Part shown: piece by piece, positions 33,878 through 43,900 of the stretch | Layout: the number at the start of each line of letters is the position of its first letter | Position numbering within the stretch: position 1 is the stretch's first letter | DNA from: Streptomyces uncialis | GTDB lineage: Bacteria > Actinomycetota > Actinomycetes > Streptomycetales > Streptomycetaceae | Length of the DNA stretch: 64,000 nt | Direction of reading: 5' to 3' | Assembly: GCF_001905345.1 (NCBI RefSeq) | Contig: NZ_LFBV01000002.1 | Coordinates: forward strand, 248,001-312,000 | Translations under genes and position numbers: made by a program | Notes under the pieces: model-generated | The model's database searches: none | What the model saw: the letters and a program-made list of their open reading frames with translations, nothing else | Told to the model about the DNA's origin: nothing

Positions 33878-34166
33878 GAAAAGTCCTCCTGCGAAATAAA
33901 CGTCTTGGTCCGACCGCGCGACGGGCGTACCGCGATCCTGGGGCCCGGACCCCGGTGAGGCGGACAACCCCTCTGGCCTCCGTGTTCCCGCCCGTGCGGC
34001 ACCGGTCCCCCGGTCGGTACAACCGTGCCGGCCGGACCCCCTGTTCCCAGGGCGGCCGTCTGGCCTTCCGAACGTCGGCGTTCCCACGCGAACGAGGTAC
34101 CGGCGCGACCCGCACCATCCTGTCGCACCAGGTAAGGGGAGTGTGGTCGGTACTCCGGAGAGCGAT

Positions 34167-34206
34167 GCGCCCGCCTCCGCGGTGGAGATGCCGGAGGGGC
34201 GGGCGC
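34167..34206 (-). terminator. Hairpin after the lipoprotein gene
   Basis: Arms 34167-34179 and 34192-34206 pair fully apart from two bulged G residues, with a 12-nt loop. It begins 14 bp beyond the stop of the leftward lipoprotein gene. Confidence 0.6.
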
Positions 34207-34219
34207 CTGTGCCGGGGGC

Positions 34220-34669
34220 TCAGCCCTGGAGCTTCATGCCCCTGGGCGAGGTGAGGCCCTTCTCCGGGTGGGCACGGAACGTCGCCGTCCAGGCACTGGG
34301 CGAGCAGGACGCGCCGTTGGGGTGCTGCTCTGTCAGCCTGGCCCGGACGCTGTCCTTGACGATCGTGTCACCGCTCCTGGCTGACGTGACGGTGAGCCGT
34401 ACCGGCACGGTGGACGCACCGATGCCGTCGGGGAGCCGGACCGAGATGGTGGCGAACGGGTCGTCGGCACCGCCCGATGTCCGCTCCTTGCAGGCGCCGT
34501 CCACGCACAGCCGGATCCGCGCCGCGTCACGGCCGCCGAAGTCGGCGGGCCGCCACATGGCGGAGACCTGCGAGTCCGCGTCGGCCTGGGTGCACAAGGT
34601 TTCCTGACCGAGGAACGAGCATCCGGTCAGGGCCGCCATCAGCAAGGGGGTGAGAAGGATGTATCGCAT
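34220..34669 (-). CDS. Small secreted lipoprotein, unknown function
   Basis: This 149-aa protein has a lipoprotein signal 'MRYILLTPLLMAALTGC' with lipobox LTGC (Cys17). The mature part has four further Cys residues (for example 'LCVDGACKERT'), is largely beta-strand by pattern and ends 'EKGLTSPRGMKLQG'. I do not recognise a named family. ATG 34669 was chosen because it starts the signal peptide; 46 in-frame codons upstream lack one. The hairpin at 34167-34206 ends the transcript. Confidence 0.75.
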   Translation of the reverse strand: MRYILLTPLLMAALTGCSFLGQETLCTQADADSQVSAMWRPADFGGRDAARIRLCVDGACKERTSGGADDPFATISVRLPDGIGASTVPVRLTVTSARSGDTIVKDSVRARLTEQHPNGASCSPSAWTATFRAHPEKGLTSPRGMKLQG

Positions 34670-34795
34670 GCCAGTACCTCGCCACTGTCCGGGGCAAGGC
34701 GCTGTTGACCAGCCCGATGTCAGCAAAATACAGCCAGCTGGGGTCCAGCTCGGCCGCGGCCAGGGACCGTCGGGTCCGCTGATAGGTTCGCAACG

Positions 34796-35437
34796 GTGAG
34801 CGAGCAACTGCCGAGCGGTGGCGTCGAGCTGTCACCCGACGAGATCGAAGCCCTCCAGGGCAGGTGGGCGTCCTGCTGGACCCCGAGTGAGGTCGCGCGG
34901 CGGCTGGCCGGGATCGGCTCGCCCTGGTACGTGGCCGCGGGCTGGGCGCTGGACTTGTTCCTCGGCAGACAGACGCGCTCCCATGGAGACATCGAGATCG
35001 CTATTCCGGCCGCGAGCTTTCCCGAGATCCGCCACCGCTTTCCCGGTCATGTCTTCGACGCGGCGGGCAGCGGCCGGATCTGGGAGGACGCCACACCGGA
35101 GGTGCTGGCCGCCGTACATCAGACATGGCTCCGCGATCCGGCCACCGGGGACTACCTGCTCGACGTGTTCCGCGAACCGCACGACCGTGACACCTGGATC
35201 TGCCGACGCGACGAGGGAATCCGGCTTCCCTACAGCGACATCGTCCATCGCACCCAGGACGGCATCCCGTATCTGGCACCCGAACTGGTGCTGCTGTTCA
35301 AGGCCAAGCACACCCGCCGCAAGGACCGGAGGGACTTCGACGTGACCGTCCCGCACATGACCCGGGCCCAGCGCGAGACCCTGGCCGGGCTGCTCGTCCG
35401 CGTACACCCGGGACATCCCTGGCTCGCGGATCTGTAG
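34796..35437 (+). CDS. Nucleotidyltransferase-fold protein (aminoglycoside ANT-like)
   Basis: This 213-aa protein contains 'PWYVAAGWALDLFLGRQTRSHGDIEIAIPA', cited for 'GWALDLFLGRQTRSHGDIEI', which matches the GxxxD..G...R.H.D.D core of ANT(2'')-type nucleotidyltransferases; the usual second Asp reads Glu ('GDIEI'). 'PELVLLFKAKHTRRKDRRDF' near 165-185 is the C-terminal family motif. Such proteins adenylylate aminoglycosides or are standalone proteins of unknown substrate. GTG 34796 starts 126 bp from the divergent lipoprotein start. Confidence 0.75.
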   Translation: MSEQLPSGGVELSPDEIEALQGRWASCWTPSEVARRLAGIGSPWYVAAGWALDLFLGRQTRSHGDIEIAIPAASFPEIRHRFPGHVFDAAGSGRIWEDATPEVLAAVHQTWLRDPATGDYLLDVFREPHDRDTWICRRDEGIRLPYSDIVHRTQDGIPYLAPELVLLFKAKHTRRKDRRDFDVTVPHMTRAQRETLAGLLVRVHPGHPWLADL

Positions 35438-35460
35438 TCGGTGCCTCAGGACCACATGTG

Positions 35461-35479
35461 GGATCGGCGGTTCCGATCC
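35461..35479. terminator. Short hairpin between convergent genes
   Basis: GGATCGG and CCGATCC pair perfectly around a 5-nt loop, 24 bp after the nucleotidyltransferase-like gene and before the convergent NACHT gene end. Short but well placed. Confidence 0.4.
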
Positions 35480-35596
35480 GCGAGGAGCGCGCCCGGTGAC
35501 CGCCGTCCCGTCGGCCTGCCGTCCGCCCGTACCCCCACCGGTCTGCCGCCGGTCCGGCGGCCGACCGGATCACGGGGTGTCGGTCTGTGTGACGGC

Positions 35597-38068
35597 TCAG
35601 TCCTCCCGCTTCCGTGCGGCATCGGCGCGGTGTGCTGCCCCGCCGGGGTACGTGGGCGGCGGTGCGGTGAACTTGGCGGGTGTGTAGCCGCGGTGGTGCC
35701 GGCGGAACGAGTCGGCGAGGTGGTGCTGGAGTCGGCTGTGGCGGAACTGGTAGACGGCGCCGGTCTGGCGCAGGACTCCTCGCCGGTAGGCGTCGTCGAG
35801 GAAGGCGGCGGTGTTCCAGGGGAGTTCGCCGGTCAGCGGTAGCCAGACGCGGGTGAGGACGATCCACTGGCCCCAGGCGGTGAACGCGAGGGCGTAGGAG
35901 AACGCGCCGCCGAGTCCGCCCACGGCTCCGATGAAGAGCCCGGCGGACGGGGTCCAGTTCAGCGGTCCGAGAATGTTCCGCAGCAGACCGGTGACGACGT
36001 GCCCGCCGAGCGCGATCGTGAGAGTGAGCGCCGGTACGAGTACAAGGACCTGTCGGCCCACCGCCTGGCGGTTGACGGCGAGCAGACCGGCCGGTGTGGC
36101 CGCGGTGGCGATGTCCAGGGGCGTCTCAAGCGCGGCGATGAGTCCGAAGACGAGTGCGGTGGCCGAGCCGAAGATCAGCCCGAAGGCCAGCATGTTGACG
36201 AGCGTGCCTTCGATCACCGTACCGCTGGTGAGCGGGGTCCCTTTGACCAGTGCGTGTTCCAGTGCGACGGCGAGCGCGAATCCGGCGCCCATCACGGATC
36301 CGCCCAGCAGCACGGGTCCGAACCGGGAGGTGAAGGTGCGCATCGGTCGGCCGCCGACGCGGGCGCGGGTGCGGCGGACACCGGGCAGTCGCAGTCGTAC
36401 GTGGGCCGGGGTGAAGGCCGTTGTGCCGAATCTCGACATGAGCCAGTACACGGACCCGAAGGCGAGGCCGGCGGCCGGTCCGAACAGTGCCCCTTCCAGG
36501 ATGACCGTGCCGATTCCCGCCGCGCTGTCGCCCGACCCGAGTCCGAGGGCGATCACGGCGATGAGCCAGAGGGGCACCGTGACGGACAGCGTGCAGGTCA
36601 GCACGACGGCGATGATGCGGGTCGAGCGCCGCAGCGCGTCGCCGATCCGCCACCAGGCGAGGTCCCGCTGATCGAGGTCCTCCAGCCGGGCCATGTGATG
36701 GGCCAGGTAGCCGAGCCAGTACTGGACCCGGTCAGGGTCGTGATCGTCCCGTCGGCCACGGCCGCCGCTGACGGCCCGTACGGGGGTGCGGCGGTAGACC
36801 GTCGGCACGAAGGATGCCAGCAGGTGTTCCTCAAGGGCGTGTTCGGTGGGGAAGCGGGTGGTGTTCAGCAGTTCTTTCGGACTTGTGCCGGATGTCTCGC
36901 TGTAGATCGTCCGCGCGAGGACGACCATCAGGGGGGTGTTCAGGACTCTGGTGAGGTTCCTGCTCGCCACGGTGTCCTGGGTGCGCAGCGTCTCCAGGAC
37001 AAGGTCCCATACGTTGGCGTTCCGGTCCCGGCTGCTCCCCCGGGCGGTGACGGGCCGGGAGGTGCGGGGCAGGTAGTCGGTGAGGTCGCCGGGGGTGAGG
37101 TCGGCGAGTTCGACACCGGCGGCCCAGGTCAGGGGGGTGCCTGCCGCCCGGACCGCTTCGGCGTACTCCCGGCGGCGGCTGGTCAGCACGAGCGGCAGCG
37201 AGGTGGTGTTGAGCGCCGCGAGTACGGTGGGCCGCAGGGCTTCCGCGATCTCGTCGAATCCGTCCAGTACGGGCAGGATGAGGCCGGCGTCGAGGAGCGC
37301 GGCGGCCAGTGTCGCTCCGCTCGGGACCCGCTGGACCAGGTGGGGGTGGTCGCGCAGCAGCCGGTCGGTCAGCCAGTCGTGCAGCACGGTGGCCGTCGGG
37401 TCCCAGGAGCCGAGGCTGAAGATCACGGGCACCCGCTTGAGGGGGGCGGGGTCGGCCAGGAGGTCGAGGACGAACCTGATCGTCAGGATCGACTTGCCCG
37501 AACCGGCCCGGCCGAGGAAGACCATCCGGCCGGACGGGACGCGTCCGTAGACCTCGGCGACGTGCGGCAGATCGCTGTCCAGATCCATGGGGCTCGGCGC
37601 GGTCCCCGGTGGAAGGCGCTGAATGTTCTCGGGATGGTCCATCAGATCGGTCGGTGCCTGATGCCATCGCACCGGGAGCGGATAGGGATCGTGGACCCGG
37701 CGCCGCTCTTCTTCGAGTTGCCAGCGGCTTCTGATCTCCTCCGCCAATTCTCCGGCCGCACCGGCGAATTGGCTCGACAACCGAGACGGTAAGGGGCTGG
37801 AAGTCGAGGGTGATTCGGAAATTGATTCGAGAGCTGGTTCGGTTTCCTCTTTCGCGAGGACGGCCGCCAGCCGCCGACGGTCCTCCGGCCCGGCCTTCAG
37901 AGCGTCCGCCAGCAGATTGACCGTTCCCACGCGGTGGTCGGCGGATCTGCCGGTCTCCAGTCTGCGGATGGTGCTGACGCTCACTCCCGACCGCTCCGCC
38001 AGCTGTTCCTGTGTCAGACCCGACTGTTTGCGCAGCCGGCGTAAGAGCGTGCCGAGTCGATCCGCCAC
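35597..38068 (-). CDS. XRE-NACHT NTPase with membrane domain
   Basis: This protein of about 823 residues has an N-terminal XRE helix-turn-helix ('LRKQSGLTQEQLAERSGVSVSTIRRLE' region), a NACHT-type STAND NTPase (Walker A 'GRAGSGKSIL', Walker B 'LPVLDGFDEI', sensor 'LVLTSRRREYAEA') and eight or so hydrophobic helices in the C-terminal half. It ends in 'FRHSRLQHHLADSF', a winged-helix-like close of NACHT proteins. STAND NTPases act as signal-triggered switches; the Streptomyces XRE-NACHT-TM group is large and uncharacterised. GTG 38068 is preferred (GGAGAGG 9 nt upstream); an alternative GTG at 38086 falls inside that RBS. A defence or developmental sensor role is possible but unproven. Confidence 0.85.
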   Translation of the reverse strand: MADRLGTLLRRLRKQSGLTQEQLAERSGVSVSTIRRLETGRSADHRVGTVNLLADALKAGPEDRRRLAAVLAKEETEPALESISESPSTSSPLPSRLSSQFAGAAGELAEEIRSRWQLEEERRRVHDPYPLPVRWHQAPTDLMDHPENIQRLPPGTAPSPMDLDSDLPHVAEVYGRVPSGRMVFLGRAGSGKSILTIRFVLDLLADPAPLKRVPVIFSLGSWDPTATVLHDWLTDRLLRDHPHLVQRVPSGATLAAALLDAGLILPVLDGFDEIAEALRPTVLAALNTTSLPLVLTSRRREYAEAVRAAGTPLTWAAGVELADLTPGDLTDYLPRTSRPVTARGSSRDRNANVWDLVLETLRTQDTVASRNLTRVLNTPLMVVLARTIYSETSGTSPKELLNTTRFPTEHALEEHLLASFVPTVYRRTPVRAVSGGRGRRDDHDPDRVQYWLGYLAHHMARLEDLDQRDLAWWRIGDALRRSTRIIAVVLTCTLSVTVPLWLIAVIALGLGSGDSAAGIGTVILEGALFGPAAGLAFGSVYWLMSRFGTTAFTPAHVRLRLPGVRRTRARVGGRPMRTFTSRFGPVLLGGSVMGAGFALAVALEHALVKGTPLTSGTVIEGTLVNMLAFGLIFGSATALVFGLIAALETPLDIATAATPAGLLAVNRQAVGRQVLVLVPALTLTIALGGHVVTGLLRNILGPLNWTPSAGLFIGAVGGLGGAFSYALAFTAWGQWIVLTRVWLPLTGELPWNTAAFLDDAYRRGVLRQTGAVYQFRHSRLQHHLADSFRRHHRGYTPAKFTAPPPTYPGGAAHRADAARKRED

Positions 38069-38360
38069 TACGTGCGTCCTCTCCACCTGCGTCTACAGCC
38101 TGCGGGGAGCCTACCGTGACGACCGGTCATGGATGACCGGTGCGGTGACCTGTCCATCCGAGCGGCACGAACGCCAGCATCGGAGGTGCACAGCCACAAG
38201 CCGCCCCCGGGGGCTGCGCCCGCTCGGGTCGTGGTCGTACTTACCGGCACCGCGGCACGGGGAAACGGCGGCGCCCGATCCGTCCGAGTGCCCGAGCACC
38301 CGGCGGCGTTGAAGGCGCATCGACCGAACCGTCCGGCACAGGTACGTGTGAGGAGTTGAT

Positions 38361-38585
38361 ATGGCGTACCGGCACTGGTGCGGAGAATGCGGTTACAGGA
38401 CCGGCTGGCTCAGTGAGTCGCAGGGCGAGTTCCAGCAGATCCAGCACTACGCCAGGCAGCACCCCGGAATTCCCCCGGGCGGCAGCGTGGAGATCAACCG
38501 GAAGAATCCGAACAGTCTCGGCTGCCTTCCGGTCCTGGGAATTCTCTTCCTGCTGCTGATCCTCGCGGCGTCATGCCGGCGATAG
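38361..38585 (+). CDS. Small zinc-ribbon/membrane protein, unknown
   Basis: This 74-aa protein starts 'MAYRHWCGECGYRTGWLSE' with a CxxC pair and a nearby His, and ends in one hydrophobic helix ('LPVLGILFLLLILAA') followed by SCRR. ATG 38361 has GGAG 7 nt upstream. It is probably a single-pass membrane protein; the family is not recognised. Confidence 0.7.
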   Translation: MAYRHWCGECGYRTGWLSESQGEFQQIQHYARQHPGIPPGGSVEINRKNPNSLGCLPVLGILFLLLILAASCRR

Positions 38586-38847
38586 CGCGCGCCGGGACGC
38601 GCCGAGGGCACTCGTCCACTCGGACACGCGGCCGGAAGGAACAGCCGTCCTGACGGGCGTGGCCCCGCGGGGGACGACGGCGAGCGGTGGTCACGGCTGC
38701 GCAACTCAGGCCCTCGCGTACCGCGTTCCGCGCTCGGAGGCGGCGTTCGCTCGCGACTGATCCCCGTCCGGACGCGTGCTCCTGGTACTACCCACCCATA
38801 TGAACCGAACAAGACCGACACACAGATGAAAGAGGAAGTGACCCATC

Positions 38848-39951
38848 ATGTCGCTACTTTTCGTCCCGAGGCGCTCGTCTCCCGGCCGGCGTGTGCTCGC
38901 CGCCGCGCTGGTGACCTGTTTGATGGTCCTGGGCATCGTGGCATCCCCGTTCCGGACGGCCGAGGCCCACGCGGAAACGGCCGGGGACCGCACCACGGAG
39001 AACTGCGGACCCCCGCTCCAGTGCCTGGACTTCACCTCGCTCAGCAATGGCCGCCTGCTCGACGTGCAGAACGGCTCACTCGGTGACGGGGCTTTCCTCG
39101 TCACCAACACGGCACCCGGCCACCACCAGTCCTGGCGTCTGAACGTCGATCCGTCCGACTCGTCCTTCGCCATCGTGAACAACACGACAGGCAAGTGCGT
39201 CGACATCGCGTGGCCCGCCCTGCGCCAGCAGACCTGCCGGGGCCAGAAGACCCAGCAGTGGTACTTCCAGCCGGTACGGGGGACCGCCAACGCGTTCATG
39301 ATCCGCAACGAGGACAACAACGCGTGTCTCGACCTCACCGCCGACGCCCAGTACGACGACGCGTGGACGGGACAGTCAAGCTGCCACGGCCGGGCCAACC
39401 AGCGGTGGTCCACCGTCCCCGAAGCACGGAAACTGGCGGTGGAGTACGCCGCCAAGCAGTGCCAGAAGGACACCTCCACCTGCTCCTGGGCAGCGCGGAG
39501 TGAAACCGCCGCGGCTCCGCTGCCGACCGTCTGCGCGTCGTCGGTGTGGCTCAACAACACCAGCGGACCCATCACGCAGACCTTCGCGGTGAACAAGACC
39601 ACCGGCTGGCAGAACACCGTCTCGACCAAGATGTCGACCGGCTTCACCACCGGCGACCTCCCGAACCTGGCGGTGAAGGTCACCACGACCCTCGAAAACC
39701 AGTTCTCCCATGTCTGGAGCGGCTCGGAGACCGTCGGCAACCAGGTCGCGGTGCCCGTCCCCGCCGGACAGTACGGCTGGGTGACCCTGTCCGTGCTGGC
39801 CACGAAGGTGACCGGGACCTGGACCTTCGACGCGCGCGGACTGCCCTGGACCGCTGAGGACACCGTCACCGTCCCCCTCAAGGACGACCCGGCCGGCGGC
39901 GCGACCCACTACATCGCGAACACCAACCCGGTCTTCACCTCCTGCGCCTGA
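38848..39951 (+). CDS. Secreted ricin-type lectin with possible aerolysin/MTX2-like domain
   Basis: This 367-aa protein has a signal peptide (about 1-40, Arg-rich start then 'LVTCLMVLGIVASPF'). A beta-trefoil lectin domain follows (about 55-185) with QxW repeats ('HHQSWRL', 'TQQWYFQP', 'NQRWSTV'). The C-terminal half from about 225 is Thr/Ser/Asn-rich beta structure with 'SSVWLNNTSGPITQTFAVNK', 'VPVPAGQYGWVTLSVLATKV' and 'GTWTFDARGLPW', a pattern seen in aerolysin/ETX-MTX2 pore-forming proteins. If so, this is a glycan-targeted pore-former; the second domain call is tentative. ATG 38848 follows GAGGAAG. A perfect 14-bp terminator hairpin lies just past the stop. Confidence 0.78.
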   Translation: MSLLFVPRRSSPGRRVLAAALVTCLMVLGIVASPFRTAEAHAETAGDRTTENCGPPLQCLDFTSLSNGRLLDVQNGSLGDGAFLVTNTAPGHHQSWRLNVDPSDSSFAIVNNTTGKCVDIAWPALRQQTCRGQKTQQWYFQPVRGTANAFMIRNEDNNACLDLTADAQYDDAWTGQSSCHGRANQRWSTVPEARKLAVEYAAKQCQKDTSTCSWAARSETAAAPLPTVCASSVWLNNTSGPITQTFAVNKTTGWQNTVSTKMSTGFTTGDLPNLAVKVTTTLENQFSHVWSGSETVGNQVAVPVPAGQYGWVTLSVLATKVTGTWTFDARGLPWTAEDTVTVPLKDDPAGGATHYIANTNPVFTSCA

Positions 39952-39957
39952 GCCCGG

Positions 39958-39995
39958 TCCTGTGCCGCCCTCGCGCATGCCAGGGCGGCACAGGA
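39958..39995 (+). terminator. Perfect 14-bp hairpin after lectin gene
   Basis: Arms 39958-39971 and 39982-39995 are exactly complementary with a 10-nt loop, 7 bp after the stop. Confidence 0.82.
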
Positions 39996-40156
39996 GCGCA
40001 CGAGCCCGGCCCCGCACCCACCGCGGCCACGCGCTCCGGCGAAGGCCGGCAGCCGGACAGAGCCGTCACATCCCCTGCCCCCCACGTCCCCAGAGATCGG
40101 CGTGTTCGTACTGGCGTTCCGGCGGAGGGCCGGGCCGCCGAGGTGTGGAACACCGG

Positions 40157-40819
40157 TCAGCCCAGGTCCGCAGGCCGGAGCTCAGGGCCGGCTCCGGGTC
40201 CGTCGTCGGAGCAGGTCAGCTCGTACGCCTGCCCCGGAGCCCCGGGTGCACCGCCGTTGTCCACGATCGGACGGACGATGAGCCGCTCCCCCGGAAGGAG
40301 GGCGAACAGGGCGACTCCGCAGGTGGGCGTCTTGCGGAACCGGGACGGCTCGGCGTCGGGTCCCGAGGACGCGCGTTCCACGTCCAGAAGCCCGACCTCC
40401 TGGCCCACGAGTACCTCGTGGAAGCACAGTCGCTCGCACCCTTCGTCGGCCTGGGGCCGTCCGGTGAACAGCTCGGTCTCCGACTCCCCGAACGGCGCCA
40501 GCGGTCTGCCGCGCAGTACGCCCGCGACATCCCGGCCGTCGGTCGGGTCGATCCCGAGGACACCTCCGGACAGGTGGTCGGCCGCCGTCCAGGACCCGTC
40601 GTCCCGCCGTGTCGAGAAATAGAGCTCCTCGGCGGCCTGGCCGTCACGGCGCCGGTGCAGGAGCAGCACGAAACCGAGGCCGCCGCGTACACAGATGTCG
40701 GCGACGACGGGTCCGGCCCCGATGCCGGGCCGGACCGCGGCGGCCTGGGTCACGGCGGTGTCCCGCTCGGCTTCGGCCGTCAGGGCGGCGTGGGCGAGCT
40801 CTGCCAGGTTCTTGGGCAT
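40157..40819 (-). CDS. Hypothetical protein downstream of RHS gene
   Basis: This 220-aa soluble protein starts with a helix ('NLAELAHAALTAEAERDTAV') followed by mostly beta segments ('DICVRGGLGFVLLLHRR', 'GVALFALLPGERLIVRPIVD'). It has several Cys, no signal peptide and no family I recognise. ATG 40819 follows AGGAC. It is in the same direction as, and 154 bp after, the RHS gene, the place where an immunity gene for a C-terminal toxin would sit. A strong terminator hairpin lies between them, which weakens the case for co-transcription. Confidence 0.7.
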   Translation of the reverse strand: MPKNLAELAHAALTAEAERDTAVTQAAAVRPGIGAGPVVADICVRGGLGFVLLLHRRRDGQAAEELYFSTRRDDGSWTAADHLSGGVLGIDPTDGRDVAGVLRGRPLAPFGESETELFTGRPQADEGCERLCFHEVLVGQEVGLLDVERASSGPDAEPSRFRKTPTCGVALFALLPGERLIVRPIVDNGGAPGAPGQAYELTCSDDGPGAGPELRPADLG

Positions 40820-40870
40820 GTGTGGGTCCTTCGGGCACGGAGGCGGTGTCCTCGCGGGATTCCTGACGAG

Positions 40871-40908
40871 CCGGGGTGGCCCACCGAGGCTTCGGTGGGC
40901 CACCCCGG
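40871..40908 (-). terminator. Perfect 17-bp hairpin after RHS gene
   Basis: Arms 40871-40887 and 40892-40908 are exactly complementary with a GGCT loop. It is the strongest hairpin seen in the window, 66 bp beyond the RHS stop codon. Confidence 0.88.
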
Positions 40909-40973
40909 GAGTGCGCCGCGTACGCACCGATGTGATCACCGTACGGGCATCACCGTACGCGGCTGTGGACCGG

Positions 40974-43900
40974 CTAGGAGCTGGCGTTGCAGATGGACGA
41001 GACCGCGGTCACGAAGCCGTTCCAACCGATCACCACGCCGTTGCCGTGGGTCACGATCCTCGTACCGGGCTTGACCTGGATGTTGTAGTGGACCTCCCAC
41101 TGCTTCTTCCAGGGCGTGTACCAACTGGCCTTGCCCTGGAGCTTGGTCATCCTCCTCTTGCCGGGCCGGGTGCCCCAGGTCTCCGCGTAGACGGCGTTCC
41201 TGGACAGGTAGCGGTTCGCGAAGCCCTTGATCTGGGTCTCCACGTAGTACCCGATGTAGCGGTGGCCGTCCCGGGTCACACCGCCGCCGCGGCGCCTGGT
41301 GATGATCTGGAGGCTGTAGCCGTTGGTCTTGTGGACCTTCCCGCACTTGGGTGCGAGCCCTGTGGTGTCGGAGCTGTTGCACGGGTCGGCGTTGGCGTAG
41401 TCGTAGGCGTTCGCCGACCCGCCGGGAACGGGGTCGGCCTGGAGGAACCGGCCGAGCTTCGGGTCGTAGAGACGGACGCCCATGAGGACGAGTCCGGACA
41501 GGGTGTCCGCGGAACGCTGTCTGCCGCCGAGCCAGGCGTAGCGGGCGGCCGGGCGGCTGTCGCGCGGACCGCCGTACTCGTCGTGGTCGAACGCCGTCGG
41601 CGCCTCGGCGCTGTTCAGCGGGAGTCGCAGGGCGACGTCCCCGTGCAGGTTGGTGAGTTGGAGCACCACGTCACCGGTCCTGGTGCTGGTCGCGGTGAGG
41701 GCTCCGGCGGCGGAGACGATGTTGCGGGTGATCGCGCCGGTCGCGGTGTCCTCCACGACCCATCGGGGGCTGTCGGAGTCGCTGTCGTAGTGGTTGCGCT
41801 TGGACGCGGTCTGCGTCCAGGTGCTGCCGGAGCCGGTCTCCGTGGTCCAGGACCGTACGCGCAGCTCCGGGTCGCGCTGCCAGGTCTGGCGGCTGGAGCC
41901 CACCGTCTGGCGGTGGACGAGATCGCCCGCGTAGTAGGAGAGCGTGCCGTGGCCCGGGGCGGTCGTCGTCCGGCCGAAGGCGTCGTGGACGTAGCCGGTG
42001 CCGGTGAGGCGGTCACCGCTGTCGTAGGTGTGGGTGGTGGTGGTGCCCGCGGAGGTCGGGCAGTCCAGGCCCGGGGCGGCGGTGGCCGTGGTCAGGGCGG
42101 TGCGGGTGCTGCGTTCCCCGAAGGTGTAGGAGCGACGGGTGCAGACGGTGGCCGCGGTGTCGTCGACCCCGGCCAGCCGTCCGACGGCGTCGTACCGGTA
42201 CTGCTGGTTCGACCAGCCCGAGTGGGCCGTCCGCTGGCTGTGGACGGATGTCTCGATCGAGTCGCTGAGGACGACCGCGCTGTCGGAGTTCCTGGTGTAG
42301 GTCCGGGACCGGGCCGAGCCGGTCGGGTCGATCTCCTGGGACAGGGTGTGGCCGCCGGGGAGCGTCTCCTTGGTCACGGCGCCGTCGGCGTTGTACACGG
42401 TGCCGATCTCACCGGCGACGGAGTCGGTGGTGCTGGTGGCCAGGCCGCGGGGTTCGGCCTGGTGGTCGTAGGTGTAGGTGACGGTCGAGGGGACGGAGTC
42501 GGAGGTCTGGGTGATCCGGTCGAGCAGGTCGTAGCGGATCTGGGTGACTCCACCGTCCGCGTCGGTGTAGGAGATCTGACGTCCCAGCTTGTCGAACACC
42601 TTGGTGATGGCGGCACCGCCGTCCGCGGTGTTCCGGACGGCTTCGCCGGTGGTGTCGTCGTACGTGGTGGTCGTCGTGGGCTGGGCCTGACCGATGCCTC
42701 CGGTCATGGCCACGGACACCGGGCGGCCCGCGTCGTCGTACGTCGTCACGGTGTCGCGGGTGATGCCCCCGGCGGTCTCGGAGACCTTGGCGGGGCTGCC
42801 CCACCGGTCGTACTCGGTGACGGTGACCGGCAGCTCGGCGGGGTTGGTGCCCCCGCCGACGACGGCTCCGCCGGGTGAGGTCCGGCACGGCAGGTCGGCC
42901 CATTCGGGGCGTCCGGAGCAGGTGCCTGTGCCGGTGGCCGACCAGTAGTCGGTCACCCGGGTGGTGGCCGATGTCGCGGCACCGCCGGGGCGGATCTCCT
43001 TGACCACCCGGCCCTGCGCGTCATGTTCGGTGACCGTGGTGACGGAGAGGCCGCCGGGGTCCTGGACGGTCCGGGTCGCCAGGCCGCGCTGCCAGTCGTA
43101 GACGGTCCGTGTCTCACGGGTGTCGGCGTGCAGGGTGGGCTGGTCGCGGAGCTGCGCCCCGGTGACGGTGCCGGTGATCTGGTCCTTGACGGTGGCGGTG
43201 CCGTCCGTCGGCCGCCCGGTGTCGTAGGTGTTGACGGTCCAGGCCCGCGCCACCACGGAGGAGCCCGCGGAGTTGAGGGTGGTGGTGCCGGACGTGAGGT
43301 CCCGTGTCAGGTCGATCCGGGACAGCGGTCCCAGTTCCTGGAGTTCGCGGGTCCCGGTGGCGTCGTGGACGGAGCGGGTCGAGAGCAGCTCGGCCCGTTC
43401 GGCGCTGGGCAGGTCCCCGATGCCCAGGTCCGCGAGCGCGGCGCGGTCGGCGGCGGTGGTGCCGAGTGCGAGGGCACGGTTGGCGGGAGTGAGCTCGCGG
43501 ACGGTGTTGCCGAACCGGTCGGTCTCGGAGGCGGAGATGCGGCCGCCGGGCGCGGCGACGTTGACCTGGTGGCCCGAGGCGCCCAGGTACTGGACGGTGG
43601 CCCGTGCGTAGTCCCCGGCTCCGAGGGCGCCGCCCGTGTGGGAGGCGGGTGCGGAGTCGGCCGGGAAGACCGCTGTCGCGTCGGTGGGCGCGTCCGACTG
43701 TCCCCATGCCTTCACGTCGGCGGAGCCCATGCCGTAGGGGGCGGACGGGCCGGTGAGCGGTACGTCGTAGACGACGCTGGTGACGGCTTCGCCCTGCACG
43801 GTCCCGGCGCTGCCCGGCTGGAGGCCCGGACGCGTCACGCGCAGCAGCATGCCCGGTCCGGCGGCGGCGGAGTTCCCCGCCTGACCGTAGGCGAAGGTCC

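Noticed and set aside
32483..33958. 491-codon forward frame over the PIG-L gene
   Set aside because: Antisense to a gene with clear HPDDE and HPDH zinc motifs and a strong RBS.
38706..39881. Reverse frame across the lectin gene
   Set aside because: The forward frame has a signal peptide, QxW repeats and a terminator; the reverse product has no recognisable motif.
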